A DNA stretch of 64,000 nt from NCBI RefSeq assembly GCF_963583255.1, contig NC_084817.1, forward strand, positions 17,837,989 through 17,901,988, written 5' to 3'. Positions 47,120 through 59,589 of this stretch are shown one piece after another. Made by a program: the position numbers and the translations under genes. The notes below the pieces were generated by a model. The model was not told the DNA's origin. It did not search any database and saw only the letters and a program-made list of their open reading frames with translations. Source of the DNA: Pyrus communis. Taxonomy: Eukaryota > Streptophyta > Magnoliopsida > Rosales > Rosaceae. Position 1 is the stretch's first letter. Every line of letters starts with the position of its first letter.

Positions 47120-48600
47120 CACATAGCCGCTGATTTTTTTTTTTTTTTTTTCAAAATCTTGTCACTTTTTGCATTCTGAAAATCGGGAAAATCAAACATA
47201 ATTTTTGGTCACTCTTTGAATTGACTATTTAATTTCTAGGTTTTTTACTCTTTGATGTGTATTTTGCATGAGTTGTGATTCAAATAGAAAATGATTTTTG
47301 AAAGATGTTATTAAATTATGAGACATATCGCGGATAATCGTTCTTATTTGATTTGGTTTCTTTTCTTGTCCAAAGTATTTTCTTTGGTAATATCGATTTA
47401 AATGGCTGGCCTTTGCCTCCATCTGAGCAATGTCAAAGTATCCCTTCTGTCAAAAAGTGTACCAGATCTATTTCATGGGCCCCTGTCTACAGTTTAAATA
47501 CATTTTTCACTAAAAGAAAAGAATTTAAAAAAAAAATAAAACTTCTCCGCCAACCTATAATCTTTCTTTTCTTTTGTTCTATCCTTTTGTTTCGTTAGAA
47601 GGACTTGCTGGGTACTAATGCACCGTCATATGACATCACATGTTAATAATATACAAATATGTATTAACTTTTTTTTACATGATTTTGTGTTATGAGCATT
47701 GATTAGTATTTCTCCATATGTTCTTGTATTATTGATCTAGAAAGTTACTGTTACAGTGATGAATGCGTACCATACAAATTGTTCTATCATGAGTGGGATG
47801 AGCTCGGTCAAACAATATCCTTCTTCAAAAATACTCACCTCTTTGACAAGAAAAAAAATACTCACCTTTCATTAATTATTTTTGTATTTAGAGGAGTTAT
47901 ATTTTTATCATCTTATACATAGGGTGTATTTTTCTCACCACCTTCAAGTGGTAATAATGCTTACCATTCTACTTATTGTGAGATTATATTTTGAGATTTG
48001 TGTCTATCTACTACACAGATCTCGAAATTTAAACTCATTCAACGATAATAAATATAGTAGTGAGCATCACCATCACTTGAAGGTGGTGAGCAAAATATCC
48101 CTATATATTATAAATTGAGACGAATTGGTTTGGTTTTAAAAATTTTGTAATTTTAGTTGTTCGATGGGTTTTTTCTTTTTAATTTTTTCCTATAAAAAAC
48201 AATATTTTTTTTAGTGAACATAATTAATGGCATAAATGCCATGTAATTTTGAACTGATTACTTGTCTTTACTATTAAATCCCATATATATTATACAAAAA
48301 TGTATTTATTTCTCAAAGTATTCGGTTTTCGTTCTGTCGATTAATTTTATCAATACTTTTGTGTTGGTTTTTATATGGTAATATAGGAATAATATGGTTA
48401 TTTATACATGTAGTATGGCTAAACACCACTTACTTCATATAACAAGAAATATATGCTTCTTTTTTACCCCAGAAAGAAAAAAGTTAATTTATGCTTTTCT
48501 AATGAAAGAAAATTTATGCTTGCTCATGTCAATTTACACCAGATTAATCAAATAACTTGCATGGAATAATCATCTTTTTAAGGCATAAAGATGATCAGTT
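47120..48600. other. Leader intron interval, no gene seen
   Basis: AT-rich sequence between the GA tract and the Harbinger-like MITE. CACCTTCAAGTG (47938-47949) and CACTTGAAGGTG (48073-48084) form a short inverted pair about 125 bp apart. There is no coding evidence. Confidence 0.4.
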
Positions 48601-48601
48601 A

Positions 48602-48713
48602 GGCTATGTTTGGGTAAAGGATTTATAATATTTTCTATCCAATTTTTGGAGACCATTCTTTATTAACTTAGTCTTAAACTCCAGGACTTGAAAATCCCCA
48701 TCCAAACATAGCT
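48602..48713. mobile_element. Harbinger/Tourist-like MITE, TSD TTA
   Basis: 112 bp with terminal inverted repeats GGCTATGTTTGG and CCAAACATAGCT, flanked by TTA (48599-48601 and 48714-48716). The size, TTA duplication and GGC-type ends fit Tourist MITEs. Confidence 0.72.
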
Positions 48714-49005
48714 TTAATCTATATAACATCACTTATGAAAGTTTTGCTTTGTCCAAGTGAGATTTGGATTCACGTACGGGAGTGTCTCACTTAGAAAAAC
48801 AAAAATACAATGTTGAAAATCATTTTAATGAATAATTCTCTTTAGTGTAATTAACCAGATTTTGGCCTCTACGTACACACACATGCAATATTTGTAGTAT
48901 CAATTCAACCAAAATTAAAAAAAAAAAAAAAAACAAAAAAAAAAATATAGTTTGTAGTATGATCTTATACTATAAAGCTGACTTCTTGTTTCAAACTGTG
49001 ATCAG

Positions 49006-52000
49006 ATGGAAGGTGGTCAGTCGTCTGGCATTGGAAGTGATCCATTCGAGCATGAATTCAGCTTGGAGAACAATACTGCGGTGAAACACTTATTTTCTTT
49101 TCATTTTTTGTTAAATTTCTAACACTTTCTGTTTCACTAGTTTAGTTAACCAGTTTACGAGATATGATATTTGGCACGAGTAAATAATCAATGTTACATA
49201 AACAAACAGTAAATATGATACAAATAGGTTCATATTTCTAATTATTTTACGACGTCATGTTTTGATGTAGCAGGAAGATGTTGTTGACTTGGGATCATCA
49301 ACCGATAGCCCTCTGCCTGTGGATCCGACAAGGTCGACAGAGAGCCTTACAGAGGCAGAATTCAACTTTTTTAGCAACCCTTCCCACGAGCAACCTGCAA
49401 ACTTGGCACCAAATGGGATTTCATTTTCTAATCTATTTGCTGAGGCAATGGGGAGTGACCCTCAAATAATGGTATATTTTGTTACTCATTTGAATTATGT
49501 CTTCAATTAAGTACGAACGAACCAAAATACTGTGTTTGGAATTCATTTTTACGTGGTGGATCTCACGTGATAGTGTAGATCTCACGTGAGTAGTGTTAAA
49601 GTTCAACGCATTGCGTTTAACAAATCTAAAAATTGTTCTAACGAAATAAAGTTTTACAACCTAAGTGGAGATAGCTCTAGTCTAGTAAAGGAACAAAATT
49701 ATGATGATTGCATAATTATATAGACTTTGGTTATTAGAAAATGGTTTTGGATTTAATTGTCTTTTACAAACAGAAGGCATAGATATGACATACTCCAATC
49801 CCTAATTAACCAATTTGGGACATTGGGAATATAATGTTGTACTAACCATCGAGAATATTACAAGCTTAATTATGTGCATTAGTAGTATAAGCATTGTTAA
49901 TCAAATTTGAATGGAAGCAATAACATTTATTTTCTTTCTTTTTCATTGATGTTTATTAGGCTCAACTTAATCTAGAAGACTCGCTCCCTCCGATTTCTGA
50001 TGCTCCGAACTTGTTGTTGCCGCCATTGCCGGAAGTAACCTTCAGTCATCTACTTCCAAGAGCATGCCAACCCTATCCTCCATGCATGGTAAGACAGTAA
50101 TTTGCCAGATAATATGATACGTTTCGTCAAACTAATCAATTTTAACCCATATTTGTGTGGATTCGCGTTTGAATGCGTGACTTGGACTAATAATCTAGCA
50201 ACATAACATGTCGAACTCTGATAATTATAAAGCATCTCTCAACCTCATTTTCGAGTTTGTGTGACTGCAAATTGTAATAGTATAAATCTTCAGAAGAAGA
50301 TATATTTTAGCATCACCCTAACTATGAAGAAGGTTGTGATGTTTTTAGGGTTATGCTAATTTGATGTTTGATGATGATTTTTTATTTTACTTTTTGATTT
50401 ATTATTTTTTTGCATTTTTCACATAGGAGGAGCAAGAGTTCGGATCATCAGCTGGAAATAACTGGTACGGTCTGAATCCAGCAAATTTAACTCAAAACCT
50501 CGTGCCTGGAGCTGCTGGACTTTCAAGCTATCAGTCCTCTAACCCTCATTTTCCATATCCTCAAAACGAGAACGAAGGAACACCTTTCTTCTTCAACCCT
50601 CTCATATCAAGCAGTACACCACCGTATCGTCCGGTGCAGGTACGTGTATCCTACCTCAAACTTATTATTGCTTTTCCATTTAAAATGTTACTATCATGCT
50701 AATTCATCAAGTACCAACGGCATGGTGTGCGATTCATACGCATCAACGATTATCAGTCCGGATACAGGACGGAAATTGGGTTATTTCACATCCAAATTTC
50801 TGTCCTACATCAAGTCGTCTACAAACTATGATATGCCTTTGATAATTAGACCACTACTGACTATCTTTGGACATTTTGACGAACAGATGCCCGTCGGTGA
50901 TGTTATTGTGGACCCATTTCACCAACAGGAGCAACTGCCTCTGTATGTCAATCACATTCTTTTGAAAAAAAATTCATTGCAATAAATTTCTAAGCATAAT
51001 TTCTGATTGAATGAAAAATTGCTTGATTCTTAGGTCTCTTACTTTGGGGCCCAATCAATATGCCACAAGCACAGTGAGTTTTCTGTTTTGACCCTTCAAA
51101 GACTACCGTTAATAAGAAGTGATTTCCACTCGTTTTCTCTCCCGCACACCCCTCGTTTATTTCTGGTCATTGAAACGAACAAATCAAAGGAGAATCAATG
51201 AACATAAATAAACAGGGGTGTGCAGAAAGAGAAAATGGGTGTGCGGAAATCAATTCCCAAACTGTTTCAGTTTCATTTTACTTCACCAAGATTGATGACA
51301 TTGATACTACTGCCGTATACTTGTTTTCCATGACCAGATGATGGCAGGCCACAGTGGTGGGAATCAGAGGACGTCCTACCTCAACCAGCAGCCAGCTGCT
51401 TTCTTCTATCCCCAGAGTGTCAATCCTGCAGCACAGCTCTCGATTCCACCCGGGTTTTGGTACATGACCTGACATAATCACAATCTTTGTTTAGTTGTCT
51501 TATAACATTGACGTATGTTTATTTTTGATGTGATGATTCAACTTAGGCCCCAACATAATCAAGTTATACAAGGTTATGGAGCTTTTAACCCACAAGGGAA
51601 CAACTCCGTACCCTATGGAGCTGCACAAATAAGGTACACATAAATCAAATATTGCAAAGTGAACATGGAAACATGTTTGTTTATGGGAATTTTATTAACT
51701 TTTACACGTATGCATCTGATTTAGAGCCCAACCCCAAGACACCCTACAGTTGCTGAATCAGCCACAACAAATGAACCAAGTCCCTGAAAATCCTTTTCAA
51801 GTAGGGGAGGATTCCGGGTATCTGATCTTTCTTCTTTCCAAATTTATTTTTCAAATGCATCTTATCAGAAAAATAACAATCGATCATAGACACAAACCTT
51901 AATTGTATAATATTATGCATTTAGGATCTGGGTACTGGAATCATCTCTGGCAAGGTAATGCAACATTACCAATTTTTCTCCTATGAAAAGCATATCGTAA

Positions 52001-54708
52001 TATAGTTCAATCTTAATTTTGAAATGCAGGGCCCCGCCTGGACAACAGGAACAAATTAACAAAGGGAAGGCGGCCCTTGCACGGAAGGCACAAAATTCTA
52101 ATTCTAATCCTCTCATGCAGTCTAGGTTAGCAATCAAAAGTTTAATTCTTCTATGAATCTATATATGAAAGTGTAATAATGCAGTAAAATTTTGGGGGAA
52201 ATTGGTAAACAGATTACTTGATGGGAGGGGTGTGCTTACGATTATCTATGTCTTTTTCAGGCCTCGTGGAGTGGCTAAGTCACGACCTTCTATCCCTATC
52301 CCTATAAGGCCGAGGCCGTCTGTGCTACCTAACATAGCTGATCCTCCGCATCACAGCTCTGCGCCTTCCAAAACTCAGATATCTTTTAGGTACCTGCATG
52401 ATCCTTATTTGCTTATATTATTCATTCCTTCAGGGTAAGTACAAGGAATTTAGAAAAGAATGGAACATATTACTAATCTTAATATTTCATTTAAAGAACA
52501 TAAAATTGTTTACGTAGCCCATTAGAAACAAACTTTTCACTGAAACTAAAAGGGTGATGCGATGTTCGATACACACGATAGCCACCCCACACCCACCCAC
52601 CGCCCCTCCCCTCCCCCCCCCCCCCCCCCCCCCCCTTTCTCAACCTTCTCTTGGTGCTTTTACGTCCAAAACATTTTACCCTATGTTAATCACTTAAATT
52701 TATGAAGATACAGAATTGTTTCTTTTTAATCACAAGTATCTTCTAGGAAAAGTACTTTTAATGGTTCAGGTTCATGCTTTTATTGAATTTTTTTTTTTTT
52801 TTTTTTTTGGCAGGTTTCCTCCCATCCAACTTGAAGAGATAATGAATCAATCTAATGTTACAAGTGATAGCAGTTTTAAGAGGAGCAGTCAACTGCAAAA
52901 CTCCCCAACTGAGCAAGTAAGAGGCTTCCTTACTCAACAATTCAAATAAGTTTCTGAATCTATCGTCAAATATCCTACATTATTTTCATTGGGAAACTTT
53001 ATAAGGATCACACTGATTTTTGACTTCCCAACCAACATGAGTCTTCACCAAGCAATAAGATAGCAGTATATAATATAGGGTATATTATCAATTTCCCCCT
53101 TGAACTTGTGACCATTGGCCAATTTCCCCCCTGAACTTTAATTTTGGCCAATTTCCCCCCTCAACTCTCATAATTAGTCAATTCCCCCCCTGAACTTTAA
53201 TTTGGCCAATTTCCCCCCTCAACTCTCAAAATTAGTCAATTTGCACCCTACTGTTAATTTTTTTTTTTTTTTTTTAATTTTCCATCTATTCTTTTCTTAA
53301 TTTTCAATCTTTCTAATAGCTTCCAACAAAGTACTAAAATTAACATAAACTCACATGCATAATATAGGGTAAAATGTACAAAAACATAATACAGTTAGTA
53401 TGTGACATGGGTTGATTATAAAGAAAAGTTATGAATCGGGTTTAAAGCATGTAGAAGAAGAAATAATAACAAAAAGAAATAATAATCCTAAACTCATGGA
53501 TCAAACCTATTTCAATAAAATGGGTTATTCTTAATAAGGAGTCGAAAATTATGAATAGACTAGCCATTTTTTTACTAAAGCTCGATTCTCCGCAATTTAC
53601 TTGAACTTAGCTTTCACTTTTACAAAGAAAATTGTATTCACATACAAAAATTTACACATCAATCCTTTTTGTTATCAATTTTGTATAGTCAAAAATCAAA
53701 TAAAATTACTCCATATTGATTTATTATGACTAATAATACTATCTATGATAAATTGTAAAATTCTAAATTTTAATCTATTTGTAATAGGATAAAGATATAA
53801 GAACATGATTAACATACATCTTATTTAGTTTCTTACACACACTTGTTTAATTATGATCAAATTAAAAATTTAACAGTAGGGTGCAAATTGACTAATTATA
53901 AGAGTTGAGGGGGGAAATTGGCTAAATTAAAGTTGAGGGGGGAAATTGACTAATCTTGAGAGTTCAGGGGGGAAATTGGCCAAAATTAAAGTTGAGGGGG
54001 GAAATTGGCTAATGGTCACAAGTTCAGGGGGGAAATTGATAATATACCCTATAATATATTGTAAGAACTCTACCATTGTGTGTAAAGGGGTTCCCCAATC
54101 GACATAAACATTCTTCGATGCACTTAGAGAAAAATCCTATTAATATGTGGTTTCTTTTCTTGAGTATGTTTTCATAAATAAGGGTTCTGAAGAATAGAAA
54201 ATGTTTTAGGGAGAGATACCAGAACAGGGGTTTTCTGAAAAACGACATGGCAAACGACCAGTAAAAGTGTCATCCTCGGCCAAACGCTCAAAGGTAGCAA
54301 CTTTTCAGTACTGCATTGCATTAGGTTTTGCAACGGTTTAACCATGTGAAAGGGTTTCAGAATCAACATTGTATTATGATCACTGATGAAATCATCTTTC
54401 ACTGAAATGCAGAGGACTTCAGCAGCTTCTAGTCGTAGGGAAGTCAACAGGAGTACTTTTGAACCGCAAGAAAAAGAATTAACTCTAGTCACCAGTTATT
54501 CAGTTCCTCCTAATCCAAGGTATTTGAAGTTTTATTGAATGGTCATCTTTCTGTTCTTGGTAAACTTTAAACTGATTATAGTTTTTATGATTTCAGGCAA
54601 ATTAAAAATAGTCTTTATGATCCAGCATTTGAGGCAATGGGATTGCCTATTGACCCGCATCTTCGAATGTTGCTAGCACCCCAGCCGAATCCTCATGCAA
54701 AGAAATAG
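49006..54708 (+). CDS. Unrecognised 16-exon gene, low-complexity probably nuclear protein
   Basis: Exons: 49006-49080, 49274-49471, 49960-50088, 50427-50639, 50887-50942, 51034-51073, 51338-51459, 51547-51633, 51725-51817, 51925-51954, 52030-52125, 52261-52389, 52814-52916, 54210-54293, 54413-54519, 54597-54708. All junctions are GT-AG with consistent phases, giving 557 residues from MEGGQSSGIGSDPFEHEFSL to PHLRMLLAPQPNPHAKK. The protein is rich in Pro, Ser, Asn and Gln, with no membrane segment or fold I recognise. Basic stretches RPRGVAKSRPSIPIPIRPRP and KRHGKRPVKVSSSAKRSK (about residues 468-485) look like nuclear localisation signals. The acidic N-terminus with Q/P-rich middle resembles a transactivation or scaffold protein. 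Conserved frame over 16 exons argues for a real gene. The start is uncertain: coding exons could lie upstream of 49006. Function unknown. Confidence 0.8.
52611..52636 (+). repeat. Poly-C tract in intron 12
   Basis: An almost unbroken C run, preceded by CCACCCACCGCCCC, in the intron between exons 12 and 13. Complementary-strand G runs could form a quadruplex, and the exact length may be a sequencing artefact. Confidence 0.8.
53078..54049. mobile_element. Mutator-like MITE with modular TIRs, 9-bp duplication TATAATATA
   Basis: TATAATATA flanks exactly (53069-53077 and 54050-54058). The 972-bp insert opens GGGTATATTATCAATTTCCC and closes GGAAATTGATAATATACCC. Each arm of about 170 bp is built from four to five copies of an AATTTCCCCCCTGAACTTTA-like module, inverted in the other arm. 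The AT-rich interior has no transposase. It lies in intron 13 of the 16-exon gene, far from both splice sites. Confidence 0.93.
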
Positions 54709-54719
54709 TTGGCTTGGTC

Positions 54720-55640
54720 ACCTTTAAATTGTCCGGCAAGAGTTGGTCCTGCCGTGATTTATTGTTCAATAATAAAATGCCAGTTTTATTCTGACATTAT
54801 AGTCCTTGACAATTGTTTAAGGTATTTCCTTGATGGATTTCTTAAAGGTTCCTAAGAATTTTATTTAAAATTTTTACCAAAAAATATTTCTATCTAGTTG
54901 TAGTTTTCATGCGTGCAGATGCTTTAAATCTATAAACAATCATAATTTATTTTTTTATGGCTGAGGAAAAAATTGCATAAGAACACATCATCCCCTTAGT
55001 TTCAAGGAAAAGGATGTGCAATAGGTCAAATGCCAATAAGTACTGAAAATTCGTAGAACATACGAAATACGAACACCAAAATGCTATTGTCTCTTAGCTT
55101 AATATTTGATTGATTGGATGGGTAGTGGCCAGGAAGAACATAATTGGTGGAGATAGAATGGACATGAAACCACAGATCTTTTTGAAAGGAAAGAATACTA
55201 GGTGTAAATCTGTTATACAAACAATCGTCCATATAAGCTTAAAGCATCAAGCTTGTCTAGGGAGGTTTGAATTACCATTTGTGGAAACAAAGAAAAAATA
55301 GATGGCCTGTAAGTGATGCAAAAATAGAAGAGCGGATATTTTCTTCTATACAGGAGGCAGTTAGGGATCTGTAGTCTGGTAGATTGTCAGGGACACTCAT
55401 ACTAGAGCTTCATACTTGCGTATTCCTGATTCTATATTCAGTTCAAACAGAGTTTGTTTCCGGTTTTCCCGGGTGCTTTGCTGCAGAGATGTAAAAATTT
55501 GGTTTGTGTACCATGTTTTGACTGGCTTTGAACCCCTTAGCCTACCGCTGTACTTCTGTACTAAGAGTCCTCGAACAAGATTTTAATTTCTGGTATGTCC
55601 AGTCCTTTTGAGAGTTAAAATCTAGGTGATGCAGGACAGT
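54720..55640. other. 3' flank of the 16-exon gene
   Basis: AATAAAATG at about 54771 is a plausible polyadenylation signal 60 bases after the stop. Beyond it, no gene; the sequence grades into the gypsy-type leader at about 55640. Confidence 0.45.
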
Positions 55641-55668
55641 AGCGTTAAGCTGCTGTGCAACACGAAAT

Positions 55669-56140
55669 TGGTACCAGGGCAGGTTCACCGCATCGCTCTG
55701 CACCATGGCTGGCCGGGGACGAGGTTGTGGCCATGGAAACCAAACCTATCAAGCAGAGATGGATGAGATGAGGCGTATGATTGAAGATCTGTCAAGAGTA
55801 CTGCAAGCTCTTCAACGACAGGAACATGCAGAGGCCCGTATGGAGATTCCGGTATGCGGACTCAGACCCTTCAACATACTGGAAGGTAGCCAGAAGGATG
55901 AAGAAGAGAACGTGGAAGACGAAAACCCCTTTCATGATGCTGGACCCCATAATGGGTGTGATAGAGGCAGATTGGAAGATTGATTGGTTCGTGTTTTGGA
56001 AAACGGTCCAGGAATTAAGTTGGTGTTGTTTTTGGCAAGATGCATGCAGAAGATAGAAAAGTGTTGGATGTAGAGCTCAAATAGCAGAGTACCACACGTC
56101 AATGGTGGAAGAGAGTTGAAGAACTGCGTGCTCAACTAGG
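55669..56140 (+). pseudogene. Ty3-gypsy gag N-terminus remnant
   Basis: TGGTACCAGGGC (55669-55680) looks like a primer binding site. The ATG at 55705 opens MAGRGRGCGHGNQTYQAEMD and EMRRMIEDLSRVLQALQRQE, the arginine-glycine start and coiled region common in plant gypsy gag. The frame then shifts repeatedly (stop at 55983, with gag-like sequence continuing in another frame to about 56100). No protease, RT or LTR is recognisable. Decayed fragment. Confidence 0.65.
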
Positions 56141-56175
56141 GAACCCCAAAATCAACATATGGGGGAAGACAGCCT

Positions 56176-56258
56176 GGTACACCAAGTGTCATAATACAAG
56201 TGGTTGAAATTTTTTTTTTCAAATATCCAAACAGTTGTATTATGACACTTGGTTTACC
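56176..56258. repeat. 24-bp near-perfect inverted repeat (hairpin)
   Basis: GGTACACCAAGTGTCATAAT at the left (56176-56199) and ATTATGACACTTGGTTTACC at the right (56235-56258) are inverted copies with one mismatch around a 35-base, T-rich loop. It could be a tiny foldback element or a hairpin RNA. It follows the gag remnant. Confidence 0.8.
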
Positions 56259-56751
56259 GAGTCATGTCCCCGGCACACTGAAAAATATCTAAGAAAAGAG
56301 GGTACTGCGCCATGGCAACAAGAGAGCTGTTTCTAAGCCCCTAGACACAGGTTGGCAAGGTGAGCCAGCTGCTGCTTGAGGTGTTAAAAGTGATCAAGGA
56401 GACATTCCAAGTACTCGAACAGATGGTAGGAACTCTGTGGGTGCTGAATTCAAATGCAAAAGGGAAAGGATTGGTCTACAAAGCTAAGTCAAGAATTCCA
56501 AGGCTGGAAACATGTCAAAAGATCAGTGTTATGCGATGGGGCCATAGATCTTACGCTTCTCCACAAAGAAGAGTGAACTTGGCATCCGTGATATTATTTC
56601 AACTAGGTTCTGATTACTCACTATACTTTCATTTCCAAAAGCCCGATAACAAAAATCCAAATGAGATAATAATACATTCTAAAATTTATCCACCAATTTA
56701 ACACATTCAACAAAAAAGAAAACGGAATCTCTCTCTTGAAAAAAACTAACC

Positions 56752-57352
56752 TCAATAAATAGTGTTATCAAAAACCCAAGGTTCGTGCACAAAAAGCTCT
56801 CGGCCATTCATTTGCACTGTCCCTGCAGCAATGTCCTCTGCGCGTTTCCTCTCTGCTTCAGCTCTTTTAGCAGATGCATCATCAGCCTACCAAAAAAAAA
56901 TTTAACATATTAGCCTACACAACAATCTCATTAGTTCCACCAAACAGAAACAATTCCGAACAACAAAAACAAGAAGTCGACTCATATTCGACATTGCAAT
57001 TCCGAACAAAAATCATACACACAGAAAAACACAACTACCCAATTAAAAAAGAAATCAAATTTTCACAAACATTTGTATATCTAACCAACCTTTATTAAAG
57101 CTAAATTAACAATCCAATCTAATCTATATTATGTAATGTATACTATTGCAATATGATACCAGAAATAGAAAGAAAAAAAAAGGAAGAAAATAAAACCCTA
57201 CCCAGTACTTCCTACAAATCTAAAGCGAGAAAGTCAAAAATTGAGAGAAAAAAAGAAGAGAGGAGAGGGACCTTCTGGCGCTTCCAGGAGAGGAACTGGG
57301 CCTTCGTCATCGACCGCGGAATCTCGACTTCCTTAATTTCTTCTTCTCCCAT
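56752..57352 (-). CDS. Small protein with DFRP (ZC3H15/RWDD1)-type C-terminal motif
   Basis: Exon 1 (57352-57272) encodes MGEEEIKEVEIPRSMTKAQF then LSWKRQK. Exon 2 (56886-56752) encodes ADDASAKRAEAERKRAEDIA, AGTVQMNGRELFVHEPWVF and DNTIY before TGA. The exons join in phase 0, donor AAG/GTCC and acceptor GTAG, for 71 residues. The pattern MTxxxFLxWKR, charged helix, then MNGRELF resembles the C-terminal DRG-family-regulatory-protein region of plant CCCH proteins such as C3H11/C3H21 and of RWDD1, which stabilise DRG GTPases. There is no CCCH or RWD domain here, so this is either a separate small conserved gene or a truncated duplicate. The 5' flank has no obvious TATA box. Confidence 0.6.
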
Positions 57353-57429
57353 TGTTCTTGTTTTTATGTTTGATTCTCGTTTTCTCGGGGATTGCACTTT
57401 CTGTTCCAAACAGAGGTCCGAGTGACTCT

Positions 57430-59480
57430 CTCATCGGTTAATGTAGTTTATTATTGTTAGGGTGGTGCCGCATGATTACACTAACACACTTCGGATTTAT
57501 TCTTTTTTACAAAATTTTCTCACGTTTGAAACATTATAGTAACTCTTTGAGGTTCTGATTCACTTTTATACAATACTTGTAGAGCTGACATCACCTTAGA
57601 GGTAAACGTGTCCTTGAGTGGTTACGTAAGTAAATTAGAACATCAGAAGGTGTTAGTGTAATGTTTTAAATAAACCTTAAGAGGTGTTATTATAATTATA
57701 TTGATTTTTTTTTACCTTTCACACACTCTTTCATTTTCAGCCATCAAATTGAATGAATTAAAGTATTGGAAAAATAAAAATTAGCAAAGTTTGTGTGGAA
57801 GGATAAAAAGGGTATGTGAATAGCATCATGACGCCGGGAATTGTGTTGAGACATTGTCATTGGGAACAACATACTACCAATGATATGTCGTTTGGCTAAC
57901 TGGCTAAGACACATTTAGGAATGCTTCTGCTTGAAGTACTTTTTTTTTTTTGTCAACATGAACTTCATTAATAAAAGAAATGTTATAAAGATGGAAGTTT
58001 AAGGTCATCTTCATTGTAAAAAGAGATAAGGTTAATGGGCCAAAATATGGCCTGATTTGAACAAAATCTATCCCCAACTAAAGGCTAGGCTAAAAATCAA
58101 TGTAGCTCACTAGGCCAAAGTATGCTCAAAGAGTTATTGGACTGGCCAAGCTTCACCTGATACCCATCCGTTTGATGGGTTGGTGCTGCATGCTATTTGG
58201 ATATTCTAACCCTAACCTATATACTCCTGGTCATCCTCCTCATACTTGACTCCAACAACATCATCATTTGAAATCTTGTCCCGCCTCCTCATCCTCATCG
58301 TCGATCCAACACAAGACCAACACAACACTCTCTTTGTCTCTTTGTCTGCAGCAAAGGCCAATATTTCTTGGTCAACTCTTATCATCCCTTTTCTTTGCAT
58401 TTGCCATTGCGGTGTTGCCCAACTCTTAGTGCTCCTGACTATGACATCCTTCACTCTCTTCACCAAGTGCTACTACTTGTGCTATCTTCTCGTTCTCTCT
58501 CTTCATCTCCTCATATGTAATTTTAAGTCATGCAATGCATACATTCTAATAACAATTTACCTGTTGTATGTGAAACTCCTTGATTCTATCTCTGACATGA
58601 CATGACTTGAAACTCGAATAGTTATTATTTATTATTATTAGTCATTTATTTGGTCTTAATGGATAAATATCATATATTGTGTGACTATGAGCCCTTTGAT
58701 TTTTGTCAAACTCAGACATTAATATACATACTTATATTTTGATTGCTCAAATTTGAAATTGTTTTCTTCATTCTCCGGAAAAATGATCAGTGAAATCCAC
58801 GAGTGGCAAAACTAGTTTCGAGCAATGGAATTCGCGGACAGCAAATTTCTCTAACGCATCAAATATCCTAATTATGTTACTGCACTACCTCAAATCTACC
58901 TCAATGCCCAAAATCTTATGGCAGGAAATAAAGTTGCCCTTTTGGCAGTCCCATGGATGGTAAGTCACTAACACACTATTGCCAATTTGCCACCACCTTA
59001 ATGAAGATTTGGGAGGCTGCTCATTAGAAAAATAATACATTATTGAGAGAGCTATGTTTAGCCATTTTGGTTCGAGATGTTATATGAGAATGGTCTGATA
59101 CTTTTAATTAAAAATTAATTTCCTGCAAAGATATAATTATGGAAAGAGTTGTCTTTGGTCTTTTTGGTTGGAAATGGCCGAAAAGCCCAACAAATTGGCA
59201 TCATAAGAAATTGATGTATAATTTTTCAACAAAAGAATGTATACAATACAGTTTCTACATATCCAATTAAAGAGGCAATATAAAGATACTAAAAAAAAAA
59301 ATTACAACATGCCCAAAGAGGACAAAAGCCTAATTAAAAATAAAATATGGCCAAGCAGACAACGATCAACAACATCACATAACACCACCATTAGCTACTC
59401 CAGGACCAAACGCCACCACCACAATGAAGCAAATCAGGAGCTGTAAGGACTCTATCATGATAAGAATAACTGACGTGGAA
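57430..59480. other. No gene seen; short LINE-like tail
   Basis: A poly-T followed by GTCAACATGAACTTCATTAA (57939-57972) resembles the 3' tails of the two LINE copies and is probably another minus-strand LINE end. Frames at 58246-58605 have no motif. The remainder is AT-rich. Confidence 0.4.
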
Positions 59481-59589
59481 TTAATTAGTTAAAGTCAAAA
59501 CCACTAAGGATGCTAATCTTCTTGTTTGTAGGACACTAAGTATACATGCATTAGTTATGGTTTTACAACTAAAAAAACGTGGAGGGTTT

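Noticed and set aside
46919..47179. Ser-Leu and Arg-Glu repeat frames
   Set aside because: Pure artefact of the (GA)n microsatellite.
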